The notes under the pieces are model-generated. The model was not told the origin of the DNA, did not search any database, and was given only the letters and a program-made list of their open reading frames with translations. The position numbers and the translations under genes were made by a program. Below, piece by piece: positions 1 to 10,466 of a DNA stretch of 64,000 nucleotides (position 1 is its first letter; each line of letters starts with the position of its first letter). Source of the DNA: a virus; IMG/VR virus record IMGVR_UViG_3300046777_001438, positions 1-64,000 of that record; one strand, written 5' to 3'.

Positions 1-1
1 A

Positions 2-3000
2 CCAACTTCAAATGCAAATGAAAAGAATAATTTAAATGATAGAGGCAAATCGTATGTCTATTTTGTTAAAAAAATTCTAATAGAAAATAATGGTGATATT
101 AATAAGGTTAAAGAATATTTAATAGACCAATCTAAGCTTAGTTCAAGTGAAGCTATGAAAGTATTTAGAATAGCTATATTTGATCAAATGAATGAACCAG
201 AATTTGAAAGCCCATTGCAAGCAAGTAGATTCATAGCTAATAAATATCCAACAATTTGGAAGGATATGATTGATCTATTTAAAGACGATGATGATATAGA
301 GTATTCTTTTGAGGATGTAAAGTTTGGCACTAGATACGGTGAATTAAAAATAGGGGATATAGTTTCTGGTTCAAAAGAAGAAGTAAGTAAATTTAATAAA
401 TTAATAGCAGACAGTATTGAAAAAGCTGATGGAAAAGAACTTCCATCCTTTGATCCAGATGATGTTGACCATTTTGGTTTGATGCATTTTATTCCAGCAG
501 CTGATTCTGGTCAAACTGGCAAATTGCCAGCAATATACCAAACCCCAGATGGTGGCTACATACTAGGTTATCAGCATAAAGATGATGGAAGATTCTATAT
601 AGCTCAAGATTTTTTAAGAGTTGATTCAAAAGGTAAGTTGACTCCTACCTCTCAGGTAACAACAATTTCTGATACACAAACACCAGAAAGAGATCCACAA
701 AAATCACACACCGGAGTGCCAACAGCAAAGTCACTGGACTCATACATGAATGCATACGGCAACGACAGTATGGATTCTCCACAAGCAGTATCTACTGGAG
801 GCAGTCATAAGGGTGTAGCTAAGCATTGGCAGAAGATGATGCTGGATACAAGATACAGAGACATAGGTGGAAGAATGATTAGAGCATTCCCAACCTACAT
901 GCTTTGGCTTATCGACGATAGCAACTACTTTGCTGGCGTTAAACTATTTGATAATTTCTATGGTCTTCAGTCAATTATAGATTTTTCAATTGTTCAGTCA
1001 GAAGATATATTGGGCGACACCCTGATGTTAAGACTTTCAAATACATACTCTAAGTTGTCTAGACCAGAACTTACATTAAATAGCATCATAACTACTGATG
1101 GAGTATTGAGCAATGGTATTACAAATAAAGACATCTCTTCTACAGCAACAAATCTTTCTCAAGGAACAGCTGCAGTTTTGCAAACCTTACTCAATAGATC
1201 AATGAATATAAAATCTCACATGAGTTCTAAGTATGTGACAGAGATAGAAAACATGAGACTAAAGCCTGGCGTTAGAGTGCATCTAAGAGCTGGTTATGGT
1301 TCTAATCCGAACTCTTTGCAGACAGTATTTAATGGCGTTATTGCAGAAGTAGAGCATGGCGAAATTATGACGGTTATAGCACAATCAGATGCTATTGAAT
1401 TAAGTCCTATTATAAATAGCACAAAGAAAAAAGGTGACAGCGGAAAGATAGACGGAGGAATAAATACTGGCCTTTGGATGTCTGAACCAAGAGACTTAAT
1501 GATCAGACTTTTGTCAATGGGCGCTTCTCGAATGAGGGAAGCTTTCGCACATGCAACAAGAGGAGCAGTTTTTTCTGAAAATAAATTTGGTATAAGACAC
1601 TTTGGATCCATCTTGTACGCTCCGCTAACTCCTGAAGAAGAACAAAAATCAGCAAGTTACAAAGCAAGCGTTATCAATGCATTCAATGCAATTGCAAAAA
1701 ACCCTATAAGTGGAACTGCTGGACTTGCGTGGAACTCAACAGTTAATATAGCCACTGGAGGAACAGCACAGCTGATAAATACTGGCATTAACGTTGGTAC
1801 TGTTGGTGCATTTTCTCCTGCACAAAACTTAACTGGCCTAGAAAGTGCTGGAGGAAGCGTAAGAACTCCTATCGTTGGCGCAATGCAAAGCCTATGGGGC
1901 AACTTCAGCACACAAAGAGACCTTGAAATATTCAAGAGAAATATTTATCCGGGCAATGGTGTAGGTGTAGCCCAATTCCTTGGTGGAGACTTGGATGATG
2001 GCTGGGCTACCATGGCCAGTATAGACATGACAATGATGGATGACGAAAAGTTTGGTTATCTAGATAGGTTAAGTAACAGTTCTTGGTCTGGATTAATAGA
2101 TCAGTCAGGCAAGGGGGCTTTAGATGCATCAGAGGTTTTGGAAAAGGCGACAGCAAATAACAAATTGATAGACTCAAGCAACGCTATAGGAACATCACAA
2201 ATAATAGCTGGTGCTGCTTCTTTAGCAGTTGGATCTTTCGTCAGTCCATTAGCTGGAATGGCTCTTGGGTCTGGTCTTCTTGGCTCAATGAATGGTAGAG
2301 GCCTTAGCAATATTATGAAAACTATGGGCCTTGTTTCTGATTTAGATGACGATATTTATGATGAAGTATCTTTTAGAGCACAAACTTATATGAGAAGTAT
2401 TTGGGATATGTTCCAAATGTGCGCAAGACTGCTACCTAACTACATTGTTGCTGTAAGACCATTCGAAGATAGGTCAACAATTTTTTATGGCAAACCACAC
2501 TGGCTGTATACCTCTGGAGTATTCCCTGTTTCAACCGGATTCCCTAATGAAGAAAATGCAAAAGTAAATGGAGTAACCACCCCAGGATATATAAACCCTG
2601 AGGACACTTTAAATGAGATTCTTTCTTCTGTTAATAAGAACACTGGCCCAATTTCTGATTCAATAGCCTCACTGCAAAATAAAGAATCAACAGTAGCTGA
2701 CAACATGGCCACCATGTCTAAGGAGATGATGTCTGGCACTGGCATTTTTGCACCAAGTGCTAGATTACGTGGAAGAGTAATTAACTTTAATGATACGGAA
2801 AGACAAAAGTATTACGCTAATGGAAAAGTGGTTTCAAGACTACCCTTGACTAAGGGAAAGGTCCAAGTTGGTTTCCATTTACCATTTAGTGATTCGGAAA
2901 CAAATACAGAAAATAAATACTATGATTATATTGATAAACCCATACAGCAAACACACAAGCAAATCGATCAACTACCAATTAGATTCCGTTATCCATTTTT

Positions 3001-6000
3001 TACAAATAGAACAAGCGGCACTCTAAGATCCCTTGATTATGACAAGATAATTAAGAGTGCAAAGGGCGAAGACATACCAAAGATAATTGCTAATATAGTT
3101 GAAATTTCATTATTAGAAAAATCTTTAATAAGCAAAGAAAAAGATTCAGATTCAACAGCTCTTGTAACCAAAAAACCTGGAAGCGATGAGCCAACACTAG
3201 ACTTTAACTTTAATTTTGCATCCAAGCTACCATTCCTTGGCTTAGACGAAATCTTAATAGGAACAGCTGCATTTGATCCTTCTGGTATCTTTGACCCAGA
3301 AGGAAAACTTGGCATTAATGTAGCAACTCAGATAGTTAGAATGCCGTTACCGATACTTTCTACAAGTGATACACAAAGAGGCGCTGATGGACAGCCTATA
3401 CTTTTAGAAAAATATGAAAAATATTACGATGGATTAGATCCAGCATACGCACTTCAGCAAAAGTATCAAGACATACAGCTAGATTTTTCTGAATGGGGAA
3501 TGCCAAAGTCAGCAGAAGATGAACAGTTTTATATAGCCATGAGATGGCCTTATGATCCAGTTAAGTATAGGACTGTTGACTTAGGTTGGGATACAAATAG
3601 CAATAGTGATTCAAGAAAGCAAGTATTGCAAGACTTCTTAAGAATGTATAATCTTAAAGAAGAAGATTTGGCTGGTAATCCAGAGGATTATAAAAAGAGA
3701 AAAGTACTTGTATACAACCCAGAAAAGAAAGTAGCAGTTGTATGTACTCCAGCTTACTTCTTATGGGGAGAGACTGAAGCAGACAATGAAGATGGCGGAA
3801 GTAATAGAATTGATGCGATAGTATCACCAGATGCTGCCTATTTCCTCCATCTTTTAATCAACGATAAGGGACAGATCCTTTCTCCAATGGAAAACATAGG
3901 GACCGTAACCGCTGATCAAGCCGATGGAAATGGCACAATAACAACAGCAGGCCAATGGGCTGGACTAGGAATGGCGGAGCAAAATCTAAAAGAGTGCATG
4001 TTTACTTTTGTCCCAGACAGCACTCCAGTTGGTGTAGTAACTAGTAACTTTAACCCAGCAAATAGATTTACTTACGATGATAGAGAAGCTAAATTAGGAT
4101 TAGATGAAACATTCTTGGTTGGTTTTGGTGCATTTAAGACAGGGGACGAAGGAAGAAATCTTGAAGATTATTCCAATAACGGCTTCTTACCTGCAGTCGT
4201 TGCATCAGCAACTGCTGGAATAGACAATAGAATGGGCGGAAAAGAATTAATAATTGATGGAGTTTCCCCTAAGCAATTCTATACCTTTGATGAAGCGTTA
4301 GCTCTAAAGAGTTCAGCTGATTGGCAAAGAGATTGGAGCTTTGGCGGCAACTACATAAAGTATTACGACAATGTTCAAGCTGCTGATTACGAAAGTCTAA
4401 AGCAGGACAAATTGATAGAACAACTAGAGCAAGATAAAGAAGCTAAAACTTTTGATAACTTTAAAGAAGTTTATGATCCACTAGACAGCGTCAGCGTTAC
4501 AGCCAGAGGCTTTTATGATGAAAAGTTTGATAGTACTGTTAAAACAATAGCTGGTAACGGCAGAAGAGTTTATGAAGCGCAACAGATTTGGGATCAGTTT
4601 AGATATGGATATCATAATTATGATTCAGTAAAAAATGTTTTTTATCAGATGTTTAAGCTGGATCCAAATGACGACACTGAATCTAGCGATCCAATTTTCC
4701 AAATATTAGTAGGTAACAAATTTGAAGCATTTGAGGAATTTGGAGCAGACTCTAGAAGTTCTGAATTCTTAACTTTGCTTGGAGCAGACTGGACACCAGC
4801 ACTCAGCAATAGAACTGGCGCAACTTCTGTTAACGCTATTGATATAGCAGTTAATGAATATGTTGATGGTGGATTTGATGGTTTTGATGAAAACAATTTA
4901 AAAATTATAAATAAAGATAAAGGTATAATTGACGCCTACAATGCGCTTGTTTATAAAAAAGTTTCTGGAATTAGAAATCTTGTTAAGGGCCATTTTGAAT
5001 CGTACGAGTATGGAACTCCGCCAACAGATCCAGATCCAGCAAAAGAAACTGACAAAACAGCCGCCAAAAAAGATTCTAATGATTCAATTTTAGCTGATGT
5101 TTTAAGTAAACTTGGAAAAGCAAAAACTCCAAATGATAAAGCTACAGAGTTATTAAGTAGTATAAAAACACCAAAACAATTATTCCTATTGCTTGTTGGT
5201 ATCTTTAGGCAGAAACTTTGGTCAGATCCATACGCAAGAGCTTGGGTTGTTTTAAGACCAGATAAAAAGAGATTTAACTCTAATTCATTCGAAGACAATA
5301 TTCTTTTCAATATAAGTAGCGACAAAAACGATCAGTGGAGCTTTAGATCATTCGATAGAATCTTTAATGCGTTTATAGATTACAATGCTGAGTACGCATC
5401 AAATCCACAGTCTCTTATCAAGCTACTTAAATCAAACGCCAAAGAAGGAAGCAATGCTGGCAACTGGTTGACAGGAGTTTTGGAAGATGTTGATAGTTTC
5501 TGGGACAGAAACATAGGTCCGATATTCACTGCTTTTGATGCAGCTCTTGGAAATCTTTTGAACATGTTTAGAATGTCTATGGCTCAAATGGGTTATGGAT
5601 TAGGTGAATTAGAAAACTTTACTAAACAAGCCAATATTCTAAATAAAGCTTATAACGATTCGATTTACTATTCCCTTGGAAGACAGGGAACTCTACTGAG
5701 AGCAGTAGACAATCCATTTACAAGAGAGTATGGAGAACCTGTTGTTGAAATTAGAGAGCCTTTTCAAAGAATCCATTACATAAGTTCATTTACCCATATA
5801 TTAAAAAATAATATCAAAGAAAACTTTAGTGGTGTAGCAACTCAAATTACCGCAGTTTCAGACGGAAAATATCCAGTAACAGTTTCTTTAGACAAAGCAG
5901 CACCACCAGAAAAACAAGTTGAAAAAACTGTTGAGACTGGATTGTATTTTGACAACATTAAGGGAGAAGGAGTATGGGGAATACTCCATCCAATATTCCA

Positions 6001-8011
6001 CCCATTGCAAACAGTTCGTGGAATTTCAAAGCACGCGCAAGGTGACCCAGACGAATTGACAGCAAGAAGAGTTGCGCTTTCTCATCTAAAAGAATCATTA
6101 AAAGATATTTATGGCGGAGAAATAATTGTGATTGGTAACGCCGACATAAGACCTCACGACATAGTTTATCTTGCAGACGTTTATGAAAGAATGTACGGAA
6201 TTTTTGAAGTAGAACAAGTAGTTCATCACTTTACTCCAGAGACAGGATTTGTTACCAGCATAACACCAAACGCATTTGTAACCGTAAATGATCCATCCAG
6301 ATGGTTCTTGTCATCATGGATATCATCTCAGATCAGCATGCAAAACCTAAGAAACGACGCTAGACTTTTATTGGCAAATAAATCAAATAACTCTAGAATG
6401 ACAGTAAATGGTGACGTATCCGTAGATAGATTAGGCGATATGCTAAAGCACCAAATGGTTGGTGGAATGCAATTTACTCATGGACACTCAGCACTGCTAA
6501 AAGATATACAGGCCAACTCCTTGGCTGACTCAATGCCAGAAGGTTCTCAAAGAATGAAGGCAATGATTGCAGCAAGCACTGGTAGGCAAGAGGGTTCTAT
6601 GGGCGCAGCAATTTTTGCTGGTATAGTTATGCCAGCTATAACAGCCGCAGCCACAATAGCCACACTGCCAGCTGGTGGCCTCCCTGCAGCAGCAGTAGCT
6701 GCCGGATTGTCTCTAGTAACTGACGGAGCATGGAATGCATGGAAGTGGGTAAGAGATAATGTGCTAGATCAACACGGTTGCTATATTCAGTACCTGTCAA
6801 AGAATGGGCAACCAATGGACGCAGGTCTATCAAACTTCCAAGGAATGGTTGTTGGCAAATATCACTCTGTCAAGCTCCTTCCAGGAATACTTAATGCAAG
6901 AACGAAAACCAAGTCAATCGAAGGCAATGCCTACATCAGATCAGATGATTTGTTAAAGAATTTGGGTTGGAAAGAAAAGGAAATTGGAGATCTTGTAAGA
7001 TACATCAGTTTGGAAAATGCAATTGTTCATTCGCAACTTCTAAAGTATTCTGGATTAGGACCAGAAAAAACTGGACTCAATCAATATTTTAAGACTATTG
7101 TTTATGTAAAGCATGTTGTTGACGGTGATACATGTGACGTGATAGATGTATTGAGCGGATCAGATGAAACCTATAGGGAGTATAGAATAAGATTTGATGG
7201 AGTCGACACTTCGGAATTGCAAAAAAATAATGTTTCTAAAGATGTTGGGATTATAGATGTTAATTCAACAGCTTCAAAGGGCATGTTCTTTACTAAGGCT
7301 GCCCTAGAAGGAAGATTGGTTGTACTTAGAATTAGCCCAAATAATTCAACAATGATACTCACTGCTGATGATCTTGAGGCTGGTGCACTAGTTAACAATA
7401 GGCTTAACTATGCACAATCAAGAACAGGTGAAAAGTGGGGCAATAGCGGTCCGATAAGATACATGGCATCTGTCTTCTATAAAACAGACGCACAAAGCTA
7501 CGCATCAATAAAAAATCAGGTTAGATCGATATTCTTGACAATACCAGAGACAACAAATAACACATTAGCTTTTGTAAAAGATAAGGTAAAAGAATTAATA
7601 AGTCCAGAATCTGTTATTTACACTAGGTTTGATCAATTATATGAAGCTACCCAAAGTGCACAAAGTTTAATAGTAGGATCAGTTCCTTCTTACAGCGCTC
7701 CAAGAACGGCAATACATTTTGAAACTACCGGAGAAACAGACCCACTTAATGCCTTAAGCAATCTTGAAATAAGAGCATTTGATGCACTTGTTGATATGCT
7801 AATACTACTAAAAGTTTATAATAAAGCTTCAGAATGGCCAATGACGGAATGGGATGAGTACTATGAAGATGGAAGTCCAGTGACTCTTAACTGGGAATTG
7901 GTAGTAAATGGATTAGCTAAAGTCTATACTGCTGGACTGAGCTTGACTTCTGGCCCAGCATTAATTCAATCACAAGAGATGGTACCAATGTTAAAGAATG
8001 TAGGTAATTAA
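2..8011 (+). CDS. Giant tail/baseplate hub-like protein with C-terminal SNase domain (5' partial)
   Basis: The reading frame is open to the left edge of the window, so the true start is upstream; the first in-frame ATG, at 155, has no reason to be the start. More than 2,660 residues are visible. Numbering from 155, residues about 375-412 look like a beta-rich hub segment (RVHLRAGYGSNPN), and residues about 2000-2040 (PHDIVYLADVYERMYGIFEV) resemble baseplate-hub domains. Two Gly/Ala-rich hydrophobic stretches lie at about 682-712 and 2152-2190. Residues about 2313-2415 form a staphylococcal-nuclease-like domain (VVDGDT, then RIRFDGVDTSE). It leads the tail-lysin and baseplate genes with a 3-nt gap, so a structural role is likely. 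A role as tape measure is an alternative. The exact structural role is inferred. Confidence 0.7.
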   Translation, partial: PTSNANEKNNLNDRGKSYVYFVKKILIENNGDINKVKEYLIDQSKLSSSEAMKVFRIAIFDQMNEPEFESPLQASRFIANKYPTIWKDMIDLFKDDDDIEYSFEDVKFGTRYGELKIGDIVSGSKEEVSKFNKLIADSIEKADGKELPSFDPDDVDHFGLMHFIPAADSGQTGKLPAIYQTPDGGYILGYQHKDDGRFYIAQDFLRVDSKGKLTPTSQVTTISDTQTPERDPQKSHTGVPTAKSLDSYMNAYGNDSMDSPQAVSTGGSHKGVAKHWQKMMLDTRYRDIGGRMIRAFPTYMLWLIDDSNYFAGVKLFDNFYGLQSIIDFSIVQSEDILGDTLMLRLSNTYSKLSRPELTLNSIITTDGVLSNGITNKDISSTATNLSQGTAAVLQTLLNRSMNIKSHMSSKYVTEIENMRLKPGVRVHLRAGYGSNPNSLQTVFNGVIAEVEHGEIMTVIAQSDAIELSPIINSTKKKGDSGKIDGGINTGLWMSEPRDLMIRLLSMGASRMREAFAHATRGAVFSENKFGIRHFGSILYAPLTPEEEQKSASYKASVINAFNAIAKNPISGTAGLAWNSTVNIATGGTAQLINTGINVGTVGAFSPAQNLTGLESAGGSVRTPIVGAMQSLWGNFSTQRDLEIFKRNIYPGNGVGVAQFLGGDLDDGWATMASIDMTMMDDEKFGYLDRLSNSSWSGLIDQSGKGALDASEVLEKATANNKLIDSSNAIGTSQIIAGAASLAVGSFVSPLAGMALGSGLLGSMNGRGLSNIMKTMGLVSDLDDDIYDEVSFRAQTYMRSIWDMFQMCARLLPNYIVAVRPFEDRSTIFYGKPHWLYTSGVFPVSTGFPNEENAKVNGVTTPGYINPEDTLNEILSSVNKNTGPISDSIASLQNKESTVADNMATMSKEMMSGTGIFAPSARLRGRVINFNDTERQKYYANGKVVSRLPLTKGKVQVGFHLPFSDSETNTENKYYDYIDKPIQQTHKQIDQLPIRFRYPFFTNRTSGTLRSLDYDKIIKSAKGEDIPKIIANIVEISLLEKSLISKEKDSDSTALVTKKPGSDEPTLDFNFNFASKLPFLGLDEILIGTAAFDPSGIFDPEGKLGINVATQIVRMPLPILSTSDTQRGADGQPILLEKYEKYYDGLDPAYALQQKYQDIQLDFSEWGMPKSAEDEQFYIAMRWPYDPVKYRTVDLGWDTNSNSDSRKQVLQDFLRMYNLKEEDLAGNPEDYKKRKVLVYNPEKKVAVVCTPAYFLWGETEADNEDGGSNRIDAIVSPDAAYFLHLLINDKGQILSPMENIGTVTADQADGNGTITTAGQWAGLGMAEQNLKECMFTFVPDSTPVGVVTSNFNPANRFTYDDREAKLGLDETFLVGFGAFKTGDEGRNLEDYSNNGFLPAVVASATAGIDNRMGGKELIIDGVSPKQFYTFDEALALKSSADWQRDWSFGGNYIKYYDNVQAADYESLKQDKLIEQLEQDKEAKTFDNFKEVYDPLDSVSVTARGFYDEKFDSTVKTIAGNGRRVYEAQQIWDQFRYGYHNYDSVKNVFYQMFKLDPNDDTESSDPIFQILVGNKFEAFEEFGADSRSSEFLTLLGADWTPALSNRTGATSVNAIDIAVNEYVDGGFDGFDENNLKIINKDKGIIDAYNALVYKKVSGIRNLVKGHFESYEYGTPPTDPDPAKETDKTAAKKDSNDSILADVLSKLGKAKTPNDKATELLSSIKTPKQLFLLLVGIFRQKLWSDPYARAWVVLRPDKKRFNSNSFEDNILFNISSDKNDQWSFRSFDRIFNAFIDYNAEYASNPQSLIKLLKSNAKEGSNAGNWLTGVLEDVDSFWDRNIGPIFTAFDAALGNLLNMFRMSMAQMGYGLGELENFTKQANILNKAYNDSIYYSLGRQGTLLRAVDNPFTREYGEPVVEIREPFQRIHYISSFTHILKNNIKENFSGVATQITAVSDGKYPVTVSLDKAAPPEKQVEKTVETGLYFDNIKGEGVWGILHPIFHPLQTVRGISKHAQGDPDELTARRVALSHLKESLKDIYGGEIIVIGNADIRPHDIVYLADVYERMYGIFEVEQVVHHFTPETGFVTSITPNAFVTVNDPSRWFLSSWISSQISMQNLRNDARLLLANKSNNSRMTVNGDVSVDRLGDMLKHQMVGGMQFTHGHSALLKDIQANSLADSMPEGSQRMKAMIAASTGRQEGSMGAAIFAGIVMPAITAAATIATLPAGGLPAAAVAAGLSLVTDGAWNAWKWVRDNVLDQHGCYIQYLSKNGQPMDAGLSNFQGMVVGKYHSVKLLPGILNARTKTKSIEGNAYIRSDDLLKNLGWKEKEIGDLVRYISLENAIVHSQLLKYSGLGPEKTGLNQYFKTIVYVKHVVDGDTCDVIDVLSGSDETYREYRIRFDGVDTSELQKNNVSKDVGIIDVNSTASKGMFFTKAALEGRLVVLRISPNNSTMILTADDLEAGALVNNRLNYAQSRTGEKWGNSGPIRYMASVFYKTDAQSYASIKNQVRSIFLTIPETTNNTLAFVKDKVKELISPESVIYTRFDQLYEATQSAQSLIVGSVPSYSAPRTAIHFETTGETDPLNALSNLEIRAFDALVDMLILLKVYNKASEWPMTEWDEYYEDGSPVTLNWELVVNGLAKVYTAGLSLTSGPALIQSQEMVPMLKNVGN

Positions 8012-8014
8012 GAT

Positions 8015-10087
8015 ATGTCAGATTCAGGAATTAATTCGACAGACTTAAGCAGTACCGCAAGTATTGCTAATAGTATTGGTGAGTCATTTTATCCAAATGG
8101 ACAAGTGATTCTAACTGGCACCACTATGTCCAGGCAACCATATGAAGATAGAAGCCTTAGAAGCGCAGATCCAGTAAAGATACTACAAGGCGATAGTCTA
8201 TATAGAAATCCAGCCTTTGCAATAAATGCGTATGCTCAAAGTACTCAGTCCGCAATGCACGGAATTATTGCCTCTATGTCAGATATAAATGACGATGTTA
8301 AAATTGCAGATCCAAATGATCCAAGAGGCGCACCATTAACTGGTGCAGCAGCAAAAATGGAAATAGCAAAAAACTCAATGCTCGTTACAAACAACGCACC
8401 TTCGGGGTTCTCTGATTCAATAAAAGCCTTAAACGACAGTATTATCAATAGCACCACTCAACCAACAACTTCAGATATGGCCTATGTTACCAGTGAAATG
8501 GGCGCAACTCTTGCAGAAAGTACAAAGGGTTATATACCATCGAGTGAACCTACAATGGTTTTAAATGGTGGATCAAGAGGGATAGCACTTGAATCTATAC
8601 TGAGCGCTCAAGAAAAAGAAGTATATACAAAAAAGATTTCCGAACTTCATGGTAAAGCAAATTTTAAAGGTTCTGTTAACCCATTCACAATAGATTTTAA
8701 TACAAATAAAGAAGGACAAAATCTTTCAACTTTAGATTTTTCAATAAATCAAGAACCAAGCTATATTTCTGGCTCAATGCAGTCCCTACCTGTTGATCCA
8801 AATCTTTTAGGCAGTGGACAAAAAAGATGTTATATTTCAGCAGCGCTGATAGAAATGTTACTTCAAGCAACCAACAAAATATACATAGAAGGACAGACTG
8901 GTACCAGAACTTTGGTTGGTCCAAACTTTTCTGTGCTTACTGCAGAAAATAACAGTGTAAGCGACCACGCATTTGGTAGAGGTTTTGATATTATGGCGAT
9001 TGGCAATTCGGCTTCTGCTCCTAATAGATTAGCAACAAATATAGACACATACAGGCAAGCTCTGAACTTGCTGTTAACTACACTAAATGGTTTAACACAA
9101 GATCTCCACCCAGATTTAATAGTTGTACACGATCAGCTTATGACGGAACTTGGCATAGCAGATCAGGGGCTAGAGGGAGCAAATGCCGCCGTAAGAATAA
9201 AATACCCAAACCTAGGCAAATTCGTCAACTTTGCTGTTGACACAAGCCATAGAGATCATATACATGTAAGCTTTTCCCCACAAAGAGCTGGATCATTTAT
9301 CACTCCAGAAATAGCAACTGCAATAACTGGGATTGAATTTGATTCTTCAGATGTTTCAAGTGGTATAAGCGTAGATAAATTTAAGCAAAACTTTTCTGGC
9401 AAATCATCACAAAGCCTTAGCCCAGATGAACTTATGGCGCTTCTGTCTACTTCTGGTCTATTCAGTTTAGAAGTTTCTGCTATATTTACAGCCTTAGCAG
9501 AAAGAGAAGGAAGCCTTAGACCAGCTGCAATAAATACAAATAGAGCAACTGGCGACTTCTCTGTTGGTATGTTTCAAATTAATCTTTTACCAGGATCTCA
9601 TGGGAATAAGAATTTCTACCTAAAGTATAATGCATCTGGCCAACCAGAAGATAGTGTTGTGCTAGGCTATAAACTAGCTTACTCCATTGACTCAGATATG
9701 AATGTTGAATCACTAGCAAATAAAGTAAAGAATCAAGCTACAGAAGCTACAGTTGATAAAAGGGTATGGATTCCATATAATCAAGCCTGGATGTTAGGTG
9801 TAACAGCTACTGAATCTGCAAGAGTAGCAAAAGTGGTTAAAACAAATTCACCAATTGATGAATACTGCTTCTTTGCCTGGGGCGACTATGGAACCGAGTA
9901 TGTACCAGGTTTTATATTTAAAACAAAATTTTCTACAGCTTTGTCTGTCTATCTAAATAAGGGTGGCACAGACGCCGCGTTAAGAAAATGGATTAGGTCT
10001 AACATACCACAAAAATCAAGAGCCTATTCATACCTTGAAGGTTGGATGGGCGGCAATGTATATGGTCCAGATGGAAACGTATTGTAG
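8015..10087 (+). CDS. Tail-associated peptidoglycan hydrolase (M15-like peptidase plus lysozyme/SLT-like domain)
   Basis: This 690-residue protein probably degrades host peptidoglycan during DNA injection. Residues about 313-330 (SDHAFGRGFDIM) and 412-420 (HRDHIHVSF) match the zinc-binding H-x(n)-D and H-x-H pattern of M15-type D,D-peptidases. Residues about 494-525 contain a Glu in ALAEREGSLRP followed by GDFSVGMFQINL, which is typical of transglycosylase/lysozyme folds. The long N-terminal part (1-270) is not recognised and may anchor it to the tail. It follows the hub-like gene by 3 nt, with an AGGT ribosome-site-like sequence upstream, and precedes the baseplate genes. A separate endolysin lies at 59117, so this is likely the virion-bound enzyme. 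The family assignment rests on motifs only. Confidence 0.75.
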   Translation: MSDSGINSTDLSSTASIANSIGESFYPNGQVILTGTTMSRQPYEDRSLRSADPVKILQGDSLYRNPAFAINAYAQSTQSAMHGIIASMSDINDDVKIADPNDPRGAPLTGAAAKMEIAKNSMLVTNNAPSGFSDSIKALNDSIINSTTQPTTSDMAYVTSEMGATLAESTKGYIPSSEPTMVLNGGSRGIALESILSAQEKEVYTKKISELHGKANFKGSVNPFTIDFNTNKEGQNLSTLDFSINQEPSYISGSMQSLPVDPNLLGSGQKRCYISAALIEMLLQATNKIYIEGQTGTRTLVGPNFSVLTAENNSVSDHAFGRGFDIMAIGNSASAPNRLATNIDTYRQALNLLLTTLNGLTQDLHPDLIVVHDQLMTELGIADQGLEGANAAVRIKYPNLGKFVNFAVDTSHRDHIHVSFSPQRAGSFITPEIATAITGIEFDSSDVSSGISVDKFKQNFSGKSSQSLSPDELMALLSTSGLFSLEVSAIFTALAEREGSLRPAAINTNRATGDFSVGMFQINLLPGSHGNKNFYLKYNASGQPEDSVVLGYKLAYSIDSDMNVESLANKVKNQATEATVDKRVWIPYNQAWMLGVTATESARVAKVVKTNSPIDEYCFFAWGDYGTEYVPGFIFKTKFSTALSVYLNKGGTDAALRKWIRSNIPQKSRAYSYLEGWMGGNVYGPDGNVL

Positions 10088-10098
10088 GAGGAAGTCTT

Positions 10099-10461
10099 AT
10101 GGCATTAAATTATCCAAAATTTGATAAAAGAATTAATGACAAAATAGATGAGTCATCTTTTAAGCAATTAAAAAATAGACCAGGCACCATCATGGTTTAC
10201 AACGCTTCGCAGAACACTGCAACTGTATTAGTTGATGAAAAATATTCTGATTTAATTGGCAACATGCTGCCAAACGTTCCATGCCCATTCATATATGGTG
10301 TACAATCTGTAGCACCAGCTCCTGGCACAAGATGTCTAGTTGCATTTAGGGACGCAGAAGAAAAGCAGCCATACATTGTGATGTACTTTAATGAAACTCA
10401 TTCTCACAAAAATGCTAGAAATAATTCAGTAGACACCGGCATACCAAAGTTTATGGTTTAA
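10099..10461 (+). CDS. Baseplate OB-fold/spike-like protein
   Basis: The 120-residue product begins at ATG 10099, directly after a strong AGGAGG site (10086-10091); a longer reading from 10042 overlaps the upstream gene and lacks such a site. The body (GTIMVYNASQNTATVLVDE, then LPNVPCPFIYGVQSVAP and GTRCLVAF) has the strand pattern of OB-fold baseplate proteins such as the gp5 N-terminus or Gp138 families. Position between the tail lysin and the gp25-like gene agrees with a central spike or hub component. Fold assignment is by pattern, not alignment. Confidence 0.6.
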   Translation: MALNYPKFDKRINDKIDESSFKQLKNRPGTIMVYNASQNTATVLVDEKYSDLIGNMLPNVPCPFIYGVQSVAPAPGTRCLVAFRDAEEKQPYIVMYFNETHSHKNARNNSVDTGIPKFMV

Positions 10462-10466
10462 TTATT

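Noticed and set aside
1294-5565. Many minus-strand open frames opposite the giant tail gene
   Set aside because: They are shadows of the plus-strand coding frame with no ribosome sites or recognisable proteins.
10042-10461. Longer start for the OB-fold protein
   Set aside because: It overlaps the tail lysin and lacks a ribosome site; ATG 10099 follows AGGAGG.
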